The notes: generated by a model from the sequence alone, not told the origin. 64,000 bases of DNA from Polynucleobacter arcticus (GCF_013307205.1 NZ_CP028940.1:1719702-1783701); one strand, 5' to 3'. Numbered from the stretch's first letter, positions 1 to 7,149 are shown. Made by a program: numbers and translations.

Positions 1-508
1 CCCAACCGATCATACCGATGATGAACGCAGGCCATACAGCTAAGTAGCCGGCTTCGCCAACATAACCACCAACCAACATTACCAAGGTACCAATCATCAA
101 GCGCCAGAAAACACCACCTGGAACTTTTGCGATTGCTGAAAGGATCAAGTAGAACTCAATCATTAGCAGTGGTACTGTGATCAACCAATCGATATAGCGA
201 TAAACCGTTGGTGTTGAACCTGTTGCCACCCACACATCACGCATGTAGAAGTAATGAACTGCAGCAATTAAAGTTACAAGGCCTGAAACAGTTAACGACG
301 TCTTCCACTTAGGAGAGACACGGTCTCTTTCTAAAAAGAAGAATGCAGTGGAAGCAACTAATGCCATTGAAATCAACCAGAAGGAGATTCCAACAAAGTC
401 ATTTGGCTCCAAAACAGCAGATGCTAATACTGGGGTGCTAGTAAGACCTAATGCCAAACAAGTGCCTAGAGCGATTTTCGCTTTTGACGAAACGGATTTG
501 AAATTCAT
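1..508 (-). CDS. proteorhodopsin, green-tuned light-driven proton pump (C-terminus cut by window edge)
   Basis: The 169 visible codons begin with a signal-like segment ending near residue 30 (PVLAS), followed by TM helices A to E of a type-1 rhodopsin. Expected pump residues are present: His85 in AVHYFYMR, Arg104 and Asp107 in YRYIDW (proton acceptor) and Glu118 in LLMIEF (proton donor). Leu115 occupies the spectral-tuning site (position 105 of the marine protein), which predicts green absorption. The frame runs off the left edge before helix G, so the retinal-binding lysine cannot be checked. The ATG is preceded by AGGAG six bases upstream. In the family, retinal is bound in the inner membrane and light drives outward proton transport. 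No retinal synthesis gene (blh, crtEBIY) is inside the window; they may lie to the left. Confidence 0.93.
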   Translation of the reverse strand, partial: MNFKSVSSKAKIALGTCLALGLTSTPVLASAVLEPNDFVGISFWLISMALVASTAFFFLERDRVSPKWKTSLTVSGLVTLIAAVHYFYMRDVWVATGSTPTVYRYIDWLITVPLLMIEFYLILSAIAKVPGGVFWRLMIGTLVMLVGGYVGEAGYLAVWPAFIIGMIGW

Positions 509-844
509 GATTTCTCCTATGTGGTAATTCCAACTCGTAATGTACACAAAAAAACAAAAGTGCGCTCAAGTCTAGATAGCCCACGTCAAAGAAAGTGCCT
601 CTAGGCGACTGTAAAGGGGGAATAAAACATAATCTTAGGGTAAGTACCCACTTAACAGACCCCTCTTGATACAAGCTAGCCCCACTAATTAAGATTGGTA
701 TACGTACTGCAGGAGAGCCCCATGGGATTTGAAACAATCCATAAGATGCAGCCCAAGTTTGTGGGGTCAGCGCAGAGAGGAGGGTTAATTTTGCAAAGCC
801 CCCCTCGCCAGTGTTGATCAAAGAAATGGATGACATTCCTAGTT
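509..844. other. intergenic region between the rhodopsin and the micro-ORFs
   Basis: No convincing gene lies here. The rhodopsin ribosome binding site is at its left end, and the rhodopsin promoter should be within the first 150 bases, but I see no clean -35/-10 pair. A plus-strand 31-codon ORF at 722-817 and a minus-strand reading frame covering 438-836 are present; neither has convincing protein character. Confidence 0.5.
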
Positions 845-877
845 ATCTAATTATTAGATTATTAAGTTCAATATAAT
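845..877 (+). promoter_or_regulatory. palindromic operator next to a TATAAT -10 box
   Basis: A perfect 15-base palindrome, ATCTAATTATTAGAT (845-859), lies just upstream of TATAAT (872-877). With a 17-base spacer the -35 position would fall at 849-854, inside the palindrome, and no consensus -35 is visible. This is the layout of a regulator-controlled promoter. It points at the micro-ORFs starting at 946 and possibly at dps beyond them. The palindrome is seen; its regulatory role is inferred. Confidence 0.45.
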
Positions 878-945
878 TCATTGGACTGATAATTCAAATT
901 CATACAGAATCACTTCACAGCACTAAAACAAAAAAGGAGTGAGAA

Positions 946-1056
946 ATGAAAAATCGCCATAACTTATCCGAGGAACTGTATTTCCTCAATCACCAGTTTG
1001 AGCAAGATTTAGCCACATTCTTTGGTAAATTCTCTGGCAAACGAGATCAATCATGA
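946..1056 (+). CDS. 36-aa hypothetical micro-protein (upstream partner)
   Basis: The ORF reads MKNRHNLSEELYFLNHQFEQ and continues to a TGA after 36 residues. An excellent ribosome binding site (AAAAAGGAGTGAGAA) precedes the ATG, which is the main reason to believe it. The product is soluble and charged, with an amphipathic central helix (ELYFLNHQFEQDLATFF). Its stop codon overlaps the start of the next micro-ORF as ATGA, so the two are probably translated together. I do not recognise the family. It lies downstream of the palindromic promoter at 845-877 and 180 bases before dps. Confidence 0.55.
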   Translation: MKNRHNLSEELYFLNHQFEQDLATFFGKFSGKRDQS

Positions 1057-1172
1057 TGACTAACACCTTAAGAAACCTTGGGCCGATACGTTTAGTCATC
1101 GGCCTCACGGTAAACCTTGCTGGACTAGCAATTGCTACTAGTCAATACTTATCACATCATCGTATCTATTAG
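1053..1172 (+). CDS. 39-aa single-pass membrane micro-protein
   Basis: It starts at an ATG that overlaps the preceding stop (ATGA) and encodes 39 residues. One hydrophobic segment (about residues 12-30, IRLVIGLTVNLAGLAIATS) is flanked by Arg residues at the N-side and a short HHR tail, as in small single-pass inner-membrane proteins. It has no ribosome binding site of its own except that of its neighbour, which fits translational coupling. I cannot assign a function. It lies 67 bases before dps on the same strand and could share its transcript. Confidence 0.5.
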   Translation: MMTNTLRNLGPIRLVIGLTVNLAGLAIATSQYLSHHRIY

Positions 1173-1239
1173 CCAAAGAATAGCGCATGATGCTATAGCG
1201 AATTGTTAACGAAGTTATTACAAGAAACAGGTATATAAA

Positions 1240-1716
1240 ATGAGTATAAAAATTGATATTGGTATTAATGAAAAAGATCGTAAAGCCATTGCAAAAGGAT
1301 TATCAGAACTTTTAGCTGATAGCTATTCCCTCTATTTAATGACCCACAACTTTCATTGGAATGTGAAGGGTCCGATGTTTAATACGCTTCACACGATGTT
1401 CATGGCTCAATATACCGAGCAATGGGCCGCACTGGATTTAATAGCCGAAAGAATTCGAGCGCTTGGAGAGCCAGCACCCGGAACCTATAAAGAGTTCTCA
1501 AAGCTCAGCACCATCAAAGAAGTTGATGGAGTACCAAAGGCGATTGATATGGTTAAGCATCTTGTAAAAGCCCAAGAGGCTGCATCGAGAACCGCTCGTA
1601 AGCTTTTTCCCTTAGTAGAAAAAGCAAATGACCAACCAACTGCTGATCTACTGACTCAACGACAAGATATTCATGAGAAAACGGCTTGGATGCTCAGAAG
1701 CCTTTTAGAAGATTAA
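1240..1716 (+). CDS. dps: Dps-family ferritin-like DNA protection protein
   Basis: At 158 aa this is the usual length of Dps, the dodecameric ferritin that oxidises and stores iron and shields DNA in stress and stationary phase. The diagnostic helix A/B segment is present: HNFHWNVKGP (His39) and LH at 50-51, with LDLIAER giving Asp66 and Glu70. These match four of the E. coli intersubunit ferroxidase ligands (His51, His63, Asp78, Glu82). The fifth position, Asp67 in E. coli, aligns with Met55 here, so one acidic ligand appears to be missing. The N-terminus is short and has few lysines, so DNA binding by a Lys-rich tail is not obvious. A bidirectional terminator follows at 1799. Confidence 0.93.
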   Translation: MSIKIDIGINEKDRKAIAKGLSELLADSYSLYLMTHNFHWNVKGPMFNTLHTMFMAQYTEQWAALDLIAERIRALGEPAPGTYKEFSKLSTIKEVDGVPKAIDMVKHLVKAQEAASRTARKLFPLVEKANDQPTADLLTQRQDIHEKTAWMLRSLLED

Positions 1717-1798
1717 TCATATTAATCTTGGCCCGCAAAGAAAAATAGTCCAGTAAATAGTCTATTTTTTCTTGATTGCCGGTGGCTCTGGAATGTAG

Positions 1799-1820
1799 AA
1801 AAGGCGCCTAGGCGCCTTTT
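1799..1820. terminator. bidirectional palindromic terminator between dps and the nitroreductase gene
   Basis: AAAAGGCGCC, then TA, then GGCGCCTTTT form a perfect 22-base palindrome with an A-tract on one side and a T-tract on the other. It sits between two convergent genes and can serve both. Confidence 0.8.
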
Positions 1821-1869
1821 CTGTCACTACCTCTTGCTAGTCTAGCTAGCTTGAACAGGCCGTAATAAT

Positions 1870-2472
1870 TTAAAAATGATTTTCAATCATCATTTCTGAC
1901 TTTGGAATGAAGCCAGGTTTAGGCCATGCTGGTTTAACTCCTTTACCAATCACCAGCATCGCTGCAATAGCATAGTCTTTTGGCAAATGAATCAATTCGG
2001 CCACCTTATCAAAATCAAAGCCTACCATTGGGCATGAGTCATAGCCCATCGCCTTGGCAGACAACATCATGGTTTGAAGCAGGATGCCAGCTGAACGCAT
2101 TGCCTCATCTCTTTGTAGCTGCTCATTACCAGAGTAAAAAGGATGAATCCAAGGAACCAAAATATCTTGAGCTTCTTTGGGGGCATTAACCCAATATCTA
2201 GCAGGATCCTTATTCCAGGCCTTGGTATCTACAGTCAATACAAATAGCAAGGAGCCATCAGTAACCTGGGCTTGATCATGAGCCGCTTCACGCAACTGAG
2301 CCCTCAAGGCCTTGTCGGTAACATTAACTAAACGCCAATGCTGAATATTAAAAGATGATGGTGCTTGCATGGCAAGTTCAAGCAATTGGTCGGTTTCTTG
2401 CTCAGTAAATTGATGGGCAGGGTCAAAGTGCTTAACAGCTCTGCGCTCACGAATTGCGTCAAACGTATTCAT
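1870..2472 (-). CDS. nitroreductase-family FMN oxidoreductase
   Basis: A 200-aa protein with the nitroreductase N-terminal signature: FDAIRERRAVKHFDP, then APSSFNIQHWRLVNV (flavin-contacting), and a C-terminal AAMLVIGKGVKPAWPKPG. Members are usually homodimers that bind FMN and use NAD(P)H to reduce quinones, nitroaromatics or unsaturated carbonyl compounds; this subgroup resembles the small NfsB/YdfN-type enzymes. It is monocistronic, ends at the dps terminator and has no signal peptide. The substrate cannot be read from sequence. Its neighbours (dps, PNPOx-like protein) suggest a stress role by context only. Confidence 0.88.
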   Translation of the reverse strand: MNTFDAIRERRAVKHFDPAHQFTEQETDQLLELAMQAPSSFNIQHWRLVNVTDKALRAQLREAAHDQAQVTDGSLLFVLTVDTKAWNKDPARYWVNAPKEAQDILVPWIHPFYSGNEQLQRDEAMRSAGILLQTMMLSAKAMGYDSCPMVGFDFDKVAELIHLPKDYAIAAMLVIGKGVKPAWPKPGFIPKSEMMIENHF

Positions 2473-2570
2473 TTATTTCCTTATTGGGATTGAAGAATTG
2501 ATCATAAGACAATTTTTTAAAATAGGCTTGATCTCTAAAGAGAGTTAAGAAAAATTTAGGCGGCCCCTTA

Positions 2571-2603
2571 AAAGACAAACCCCCACTATTTCTAGTGGGG
2601 GTT
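2571..2603 (-). terminator. Rho-independent terminator of the PNPOx-like gene
   Basis: On the minus strand AACCCCCACTA, loop GAAA, TAGTGGGGGTT is an 11-bp perfect stem followed by a T-rich run (TGTCTTTT). It lies about 90 bases past the stop of the gene ending at 2692. Confidence 0.7.
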
Positions 2604-2691
2604 CATGTTCGGCACCTATTTTGATTACAAAGATGATCGATGAGAATCTGCCAGGAACCGTATTGTCAGTTTATTGGAGGCACAATGCGAC

Positions 2692-3180
2692 TTAGCTCAT
2701 ATTGACTTTGGAATGCTGGTGAGCATCTGGTTGCGGTCTTTCTCCAGCAACGTAGGCTTTGGCAGCTGCATAAACATATTTTAAGCCCTGGATACCGGCA
2801 TTGTCCCAAAACTCCCCTTCGCTTGCAGTAAATCTCAGCAAGGCAATATTGGGATCAGTCTTGCCGAGCGGAAACCATACTTTCCATGCTTCTTTCCACA
2901 ATTGCTCAATTAAATAGAGATCATGCTCTACGGCTAGCTCACCACTTACCGTAGCGAACTTCCTAGTACTTTGAAAAGTCAGCATGGCATGAGGATTGGC
3001 ATGAATTTCCTCCACCTTAACTGAATTGAGATCAGTCAAAAGATACACTCCCATATCCTCATCTAGGCTTGCAATCGCCATAGGTCGCGCATGAATGCCA
3101 TGTGTACTAAAAGTTACCAGCATGGCTTCGTCAAAATCTTTGACTACATCATATAAATTATTTTCTTTGCTCTTGTCCAT
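2692..3180 (-). CDS. pyridoxamine 5'-phosphate oxidase-fold stress protein
   Basis: This 162-aa protein has the split-barrel flavin-binding pattern of the general stress protein 26 group: AMLVTFSTHGIHARPMAI, YLLTDLNSVKVEEI, AMLTFQSTRKFATVSGELAV, and the WFPLG and LLRFTASEGEFWD segments. Such proteins bind FMN, FAD or F420-like cofactors; many have no known substrate, and true PdxH activity is unlikely at this length. AAGGAG lies upstream of the ATG, so the start is well supported. It is probably monocistronic with its own terminator. The group is recognised; the reaction is not. Confidence 0.82.
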   Translation of the reverse strand: MDKSKENNLYDVVKDFDEAMLVTFSTHGIHARPMAIASLDEDMGVYLLTDLNSVKVEEIHANPHAMLTFQSTRKFATVSGELAVEHDLYLIEQLWKEAWKVWFPLGKTDPNIALLRFTASEGEFWDNAGIQGLKYVYAAAKAYVAGERPQPDAHQHSKVNMS

Positions 3181-3315
3181 GAATACCGACTCCTTAATCT
3201 TGATAAATTAAAAAATTTAATTTAATCACCACCCTAAAGAATCGCCCAGGAAAAACTGTGCGCTAGCCAACATACTGATAACCTAGAACTAGCACGTCAT
3301 ATCATTTCAAATTCT

Positions 3316-3717
3316 TTATTTCCAATTGATATTAATTTTCTTATGCTCACCATTTTTCACATAAAAACTATTCACTAATTTTTGATTACCAAATGTGGCT
3401 TCAGAGGAATATTTACCAGGCTTTAGGTCTAGCAAGATTAGCGGCCCATCCACTTGGCGAGAGAGTAATTGGACTCCGTTGGCGTCTTTAAGCAGCAATA
3501 CAATATTCGATACCCACTCAGACTTATTGGCATTGGTCTGGGAAAATTCTAGCAATACAGGCCAATGCTTCGCTTCCATTTCGATCGCATTAGACTCACT
3601 CAGCCCCACACCACCTTCAATAAAGCGAATTTCATTTGATACTTGTAGTGGGGGTAATTGGGCCATCGATAACAATGGCATTAACGCTAAATACAAACCA
3701 ACAATATATCTTTTCAT
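3316..3717 (-). CDS. small exported protein of unknown function
   Basis: The start at 3717 is preferred over an in-frame ATG 33 bases upstream because GAGG lies about ten bases before it and because it puts a clean signal peptide at the N-terminus (MKRYIVGLYLALMPLLSMA, probable cut before QLPP). The mature part of about 113 aa contains a beta-rich segment (VQLLSRQVDGPLILLDLKPG, KYSSEATFGN) that recalls small carboxypeptidase-regulatory-like or PEGA-type domains of periplasmic proteins. I do not recognise a named family. It is transcribed alone, away from the PNPOx-like gene. Confidence 0.65.
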   Translation of the reverse strand: MKRYIVGLYLALMPLLSMAQLPPLQVSNEIRFIEGGVGLSESNAIEMEAKHWPVLLEFSQTNANKSEWVSNIVLLLKDANGVQLLSRQVDGPLILLDLKPGKYSSEATFGNQKLVNSFYVKNGEHKKININWK

Positions 3718-4056
3718 TTTCTTTATCCTCAATTTAACCAAGTTCATCAAACCCTAAGGTAGCAAAAGAGAAATAGGTTGTATGTCTGCTGCAAGACATG
3801 ATCAGCGAGAAAGATAAAAAAAGACCTAGGAATTTCTTCCTAAGCCGCTATTTTAATTGGTGGAAGCACTCGGACTTGGGTCAGAGACCATAGTAGACCC
3901 GTATAAACCAACGATCAGCAGATGGTCGGCAGTGGGGTTTAAGACAATGTGCAGTCAATTTTATTATCAATGATCGATGATTGAATTCATCGAAATAGAT
4001 AATCAAGGTAATTTATAGCCATACGCATTCATCATTGAAATCGGCCAGTCGTTTCC
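3718..4056. other. non-coding region with a near-palindrome (3825-3844)
   Basis: No ORF with protein character is visible. The near-palindrome CCTAGGAATTTCTTCCTAAG at 3825-3844 matches a second copy at 5131-5150 in 17 of 20 positions; the two copies lie on either side of the cruF-like gene. A GGGTC...GACCC hairpin lies near 3878-3900. The first element resembles inverted half-sites of NarL/LuxR-type response regulators, which is an inference. Confidence 0.4.
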
Positions 4057-4920
4057 TTAACGTAAGTTTGTATTGCTGCGCACTTTGAAAAAAGCCAAGC
4101 AGACCACAAATAGCATCGTAAATAAGGCTACAAGCCCCAAAGTTTCATACAGCGCTTTTAGGGGCCAAACTTGAGAGCTAGCATCCGTAACGGTACCGTT
4201 CACAGCAAAAGCCGCAGCCATGATGGGCTGAAGAAAAATAGACCCATAAAGAAATATAGGAAGATACCAGCTCGACTTATAGCCATCCAAGGAGCTTTGC
4301 TCCACCTGTTTTGCGCGAATTAAATAGAGCGCCCAGAGTTGGAATATCGTATAGACGCAAAGAAACCAGCCCAGGAAATTGGAGAAGGGAACTCCAAAAT
4401 AACCACCACCGTCACGCCAAATCCATTGATGGTCAACTGTAGATGACGCTGGATCAATAGTCATATCCCACATCACCATAATAAAAGCAGCAATCACAGG
4501 AATAGCCAACAGCGAAGAAGAATCAATTTGTCGGTCTAGCTTATCCAAAAGCACATGAGATAAAACCCAAGCGAGGTAACACACACCAAAATAGGCGGGC
4601 ATGATTAATAGTGGAACAGTCCCTAATTTTGGACCCAGTTCTGCTGTGTACACATAATGTCCAAAAGGAAAGCCAGTTGCGATACTCATTGACTCGTAGC
4701 ACCAACTGACAACGCAGGTAATAGCAAATATCACACCAAGCTTGCGCCAACCGAATCGCTGGGATCCATGTATCAATGCAAACAGTAATCGAGCAAGCGT
4801 CCCGATAATGCCTATGTCACCTGCAAAGCTAGCTGCAGATGGCATTGCACCAATTACGGAAAGGGCAATGGAAAGACCGACTAGCAGCCAGAGAATGAGT
4901 TCATTAGTTTTATTAGGCAC
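4057..4920 (-). CDS. cruF: CruF-type carotenoid biosynthesis membrane protein (carotenoid hydratase family)
   Basis: A 287-aa polytopic protein with about seven hydrophobic segments. It carries the family hallmark MWDMTIDPASSTVDHQWIWR (about residues 149-168) followed by GGGYFGVPFSNFLGWF, and an earlier CYESMSIATGFPFGHYVYT. Proteins of this family (PF04240) include CruF, which hydrates the 1',2' double bond of carotenoid end groups, and haloarchaeal bisanhydrobacterioruberin hydratase. The start is GTG at 4920, with GGAG six bases upstream. No other carotenoid gene adjoins it, but the proteorhodopsin lies 3.5 kb away. The exact substrate is unknown; it could be an unrelated member of the family. 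Confidence 0.75.
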   Translation of the reverse strand: MPNKTNELILWLLVGLSIALSVIGAMPSAASFAGDIGIIGTLARLLFALIHGSQRFGWRKLGVIFAITCVVSWCYESMSIATGFPFGHYVYTAELGPKLGTVPLLIMPAYFGVCYLAWVLSHVLLDKLDRQIDSSSLLAIPVIAAFIMVMWDMTIDPASSTVDHQWIWRDGGGYFGVPFSNFLGWFLCVYTIFQLWALYLIRAKQVEQSSLDGYKSSWYLPIFLYGSIFLQPIMAAAFAVNGTVTDASSQVWPLKALYETLGLVALFTMLFVVCLAFFKVRSNTNLR

Positions 4921-5352
4921 AGCAACTCCACAGAGATATTTGATAGGCCGGGCATTAATTAAGCCCTAATTTACTGGTAAATATTCTATATCAGCGAAGC
5001 ACTTTCCGACCAATACTGATAAGCAACATTCCATCAGTAGCTCACTGCCCCCCCCTAAGAGCTCCATATTTATTGTGGTTTATGCGGTAGATGCGTAGAA
5101 ATTGCCTACACACAGCAAAAAATAGGGAAACCAAGGAATTTCCTTCTAAGTCTTTGTGTTCATTGATGAGCCCACCATGATTACTAGATGCTATGGCGTC
5201 TATTTGTTGGTGCGTAGTGTTTTGCATAGTTAAATAATCTATGCCGCAGCTATTTAGGTTACAAATGTAGAGACCATTGCTTAAATCTCCTAAAGCCGGC
5301 TAAGCTATGGGCTGTTGAGTAATTTAATGCCACAAACATAGCCGAACTTAAA
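4921..5352. other. non-coding region with a near-palindrome (5131-5150)
   Basis: It holds CCAAGGAATTTCCTTCTAAG (5131-5150), a second copy of the element at 3825-3844. A 61-codon minus-strand ORF (5042-5227) has no ribosome binding site and no recognisable protein character. Nothing else can be supported. Confidence 0.4.
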
Positions 5353-5556
5353 TTGATAACCATAGAACATCATTCAAAAACGTATGAATTTAAGACGCTT
5401 GATGAAGCTATGGAATGGGCTAAGCAGCTAGGTGAATTTGTTACGATTAAATGTAACGATCTAGAAATTGCAGGTAAGTTTGGAGCAGACGGTATCACTG
5501 GCGGCAAATTCCCAAATGGTGAAACTTATACATGGAAGAAACGCAGAAAACATTAG
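5353..5556 (+). CDS. 67-aa hypothetical protein
   Basis: The reading frame gives a compact, charged protein: ITIEHHSKTYEFKTLDEAME, then WAKQLGEFVTIKCNDLEIAG and a basic tail (WKKRRKH). The mix of short beta strands and one helix (TLDEAMEWAKQLG) looks like a genuine small domain. The only usable start in frame is TTG at 5353, without a clear ribosome binding site; no ATG or GTG is available upstream before a stop. I do not recognise the family. It lies just outside the tRNA-bounded island, on the original chromosomal side, convergent with the displaced tRNA terminator. Confidence 0.5.
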   Translation: MITIEHHSKTYEFKTLDEAMEWAKQLGEFVTIKCNDLEIAGKFGADGITGGKFPNGETYTWKKRRKH

Positions 5557-5654
5557 AAGACTGATTGATTTTCATCATCCGTAAGGCGGGTATATTATCC
5601 GTTACTCGCTAGAGCTTAGTCTTGAGCGTTACATAAAGTTAGTCACAAAAGACA

Positions 5655-5682
5655 AAACCCCCACCATTTCTGATGGGGGCTT
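5655..5682 (-). terminator. displaced terminator of the CAT tRNA / rpoD transcript
   Basis: On the minus strand AGCCCCCATCA, loop GAAA, TGGTGGGGGTTTTGT forms a strong stem and T-run. It lies four bases beyond the left copy of the tRNA 3' end, the position a tRNA terminator would take before the island inserted. Its role as the ancestral terminator is inferred. Confidence 0.65.
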
Positions 5683-5685
5683 ACT

Positions 5686-5734
5686 TTTCTGGTGAGCCCA
5701 CCAGGACTTGAACCTGGGACCAAAGGATTATGAG
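5686..5734 (-). repeat. left att-like repeat: duplicated 3' part of the CAT tRNA gene
   Basis: These 49 bases match 9296-9344 with a single mismatch (A at 5695 against G at 9305). They cover the tRNA from the anticodon loop through the T-arm to the encoded CCA end. Beyond 5734 the sequence no longer resembles a tRNA, so this copy is not a functional gene. It is the classic trace of tyrosine-recombinase integration into a tRNA gene. Confidence 0.88.
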
Positions 5735-6060
5735 AACAGAAGCCCTTAATAGTGCCATATAAACAGGTGGTCTGCAGGTGGTCAGTATCGACATGCAAGC
5801 AAATGTGTAAGCAAATTCAGGGAACTAAAACAAGTGCTAGCTCACTCTTTGGTTTCGAAAACCACAGAATTTTGGAACAACCATCTAGCACTTCGTTGCT
5901 CCAAAGTAGCTTTAGGTAATTAATGATCGTTACTTAAACTAATGGTGCAAAAGATTAAATCTCATCTTTTATGCAAAAGGCTAGCTTTTTATCATCTTAG
6001 ATTAAGCCTAGATTTGTAAATTATGTGATGAGGGTTACGTAACATACCCTGTCTGCTAAA
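5735..6060. other. island left end, non-coding, with paired direct repeats
   Basis: No gene is visible. Two pairs of short direct repeats follow the att copy: AGGTGGTC at 5765-5772 and 5776-5783, and AAGCAAAT at 5797-5804 and 5809-5816. Repeats with roughly one helical turn between them beside an att core are what integrase arm-type sites look like, though this is inference. An inverted repeat AAGTGCTAG (5832-5840) / CTAGCACTT (5885-5893) encloses a further small hairpin. Confidence 0.4.
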
Positions 6061-7131
6061 TTATTTTACTCGAGGTCTATTCAAATTTTTATCGGGTTGA
6101 CTTAGGGTGCCATTCCTTAGTTGATTAACAGCGACCGCTACAGCTCTCGCAACATTACGAACCTCTTCTTGAATATCAAGATCTTGGTCAAGTACAGAAT
6201 GACTTTGCGCATAAGATTGATAGTATCCAATCATACGGTCTAACCGCGCACCTGCTCCCGCATCTACTAAACCCATCCAGTCAAGCCAATCAGACAGTGA
6301 TCGACGAACACCTTCAATGCCAGCTACATCCCCATGGACTACCAAGCCATAGACTCGACCCGCTAAATGTTTTGGATAGTCCCATCCTGCAGTTTCCATT
6401 GCTTTAGCTTTCTCGGCATTTTTTCCATGAGTGGTTGTAGGGTCGGGATTACCGCCATCAGCACAAACTAGACGATCGATCATAAGCTTTAGAACGCCAG
6501 GTGCTTGATACCAATAGACTGGGGTAAGAATAATGATGGCATGAGCAGATACCCACTTCTCATAAATTTCTGCCATCCAATCGTTAGCTTGGCCTTGACC
6601 ATGGTTTGGGTAGCAACTACAGGGCCAATGGCATAGGGGCATGGCAGTAGATACACATGCTTTACATGGGTAAATATGTTTGCCATAAGAAGAGTTGAGT
6701 AAGCTTAGATCAAGTAGATCTACTTCAATTTTCTCTGCCTGTAATATTTCCTGCGCAATACTTGTGAGTCGCCAAGTTTTTGATACTTCGCCAGCACAAC
6801 TTCCATCATTTCGCGCCGAGCCATTAATCAGCAGGACTCGAGAAGGGGTCTGGGATTCTTTTTGAAGTGCCTCTAACCTCGCAAGACGTTGACTACTAAC
6901 CTTCCATTCAACAGAAAGATCATAGTTAGGATCTGCAAAATTTGAGCCTGCTTTTTCCGTTACTGGCGCTTTACGACCTTCATGATAGTTTGTCCAGGCG
7001 ACCTGCTCTACTTGTTCCAGCGCTTCCTTGACTAGATCAAATGAAGGATCAGAAAACGATCGCCGAAATTGCATATGAAACTCATCTCGACCCAGAGGTG
7101 GTGGAGCTTGTCCAGTGCGGGGCTTGTTCAT
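6061..7131 (-). CDS. Cys-rich flavodoxin-fold NAD(P)H-dependent oxidoreductase
   Basis: At 356 aa it is longer than typical NADPH-dependent FMN reductases. Residues 1-95 form a polar extension of unknown role. The flavodoxin-like domain starts with VLLINGSARNDGS (about 99-111, FMN phosphate loop) and continues with AIIILTPVYWYQAPGVLKLM and RVYGLVVHGD. In between is a cysteine cluster, Cys156, Cys159, Cys167, Cys171 and Cys173 (CKACVSTAMPLCHWPCSC), reminiscent of iron-sulfur flavoproteins but with different spacing. A cluster or zinc site is therefore possible, not shown. AGGAG precedes the ATG. The gene follows a superoxide dismutase fragment and a palindromic operator on the same strand, inside the island. 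Confidence 0.75.
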   Translation of the reverse strand: MNKPRTGQAPPPLGRDEFHMQFRRSFSDPSFDLVKEALEQVEQVAWTNYHEGRKAPVTEKAGSNFADPNYDLSVEWKVSSQRLARLEALQKESQTPSRVLLINGSARNDGSCAGEVSKTWRLTSIAQEILQAEKIEVDLLDLSLLNSSYGKHIYPCKACVSTAMPLCHWPCSCYPNHGQGQANDWMAEIYEKWVSAHAIIILTPVYWYQAPGVLKLMIDRLVCADGGNPDPTTTHGKNAEKAKAMETAGWDYPKHLAGRVYGLVVHGDVAGIEGVRRSLSDWLDWMGLVDAGAGARLDRMIGYYQSYAQSHSVLDQDLDIQEEVRNVARAVAVAVNQLRNGTLSQPDKNLNRPRVK

Positions 7132-7149
7132 GAGGTCTCCTAGATCGAT

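Noticed and set aside
722..817. 31-codon plus-strand ORF (MGFETIHKMQPKFVG...) with a GGAG-like site
   Set aside because: Short, odd composition and no partner; the ribosome binding site alone is not enough. Possible but unsupported.
438..836. 132-codon minus-strand reading frame overlapping the rhodopsin start
   Set aside because: It overlaps the rhodopsin gene in another frame, covers its promoter region, and its product has no protein-like pattern or ribosome binding site.
1739..1772. AT-rich hairpin after dps (GAAAAATAG...CTATTTTTTC)
   Set aside because: A weak stem with no GC pairs; the GC-rich palindrome at 1799 is the better terminator.
3865..3905. tRNA-3'-end-like string (TTGGTGGAAGCACTCGGACT...) next to a GGGTC/GACCC hairpin
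   Set aside because: No T-arm or acceptor stem can be formed, so it is not a tRNA or a clear att copy.
5042..5227. 61-codon minus-strand ORF
   Set aside because: No ribosome binding site, no recognisable domain, and it covers the palindrome at 5131-5150.
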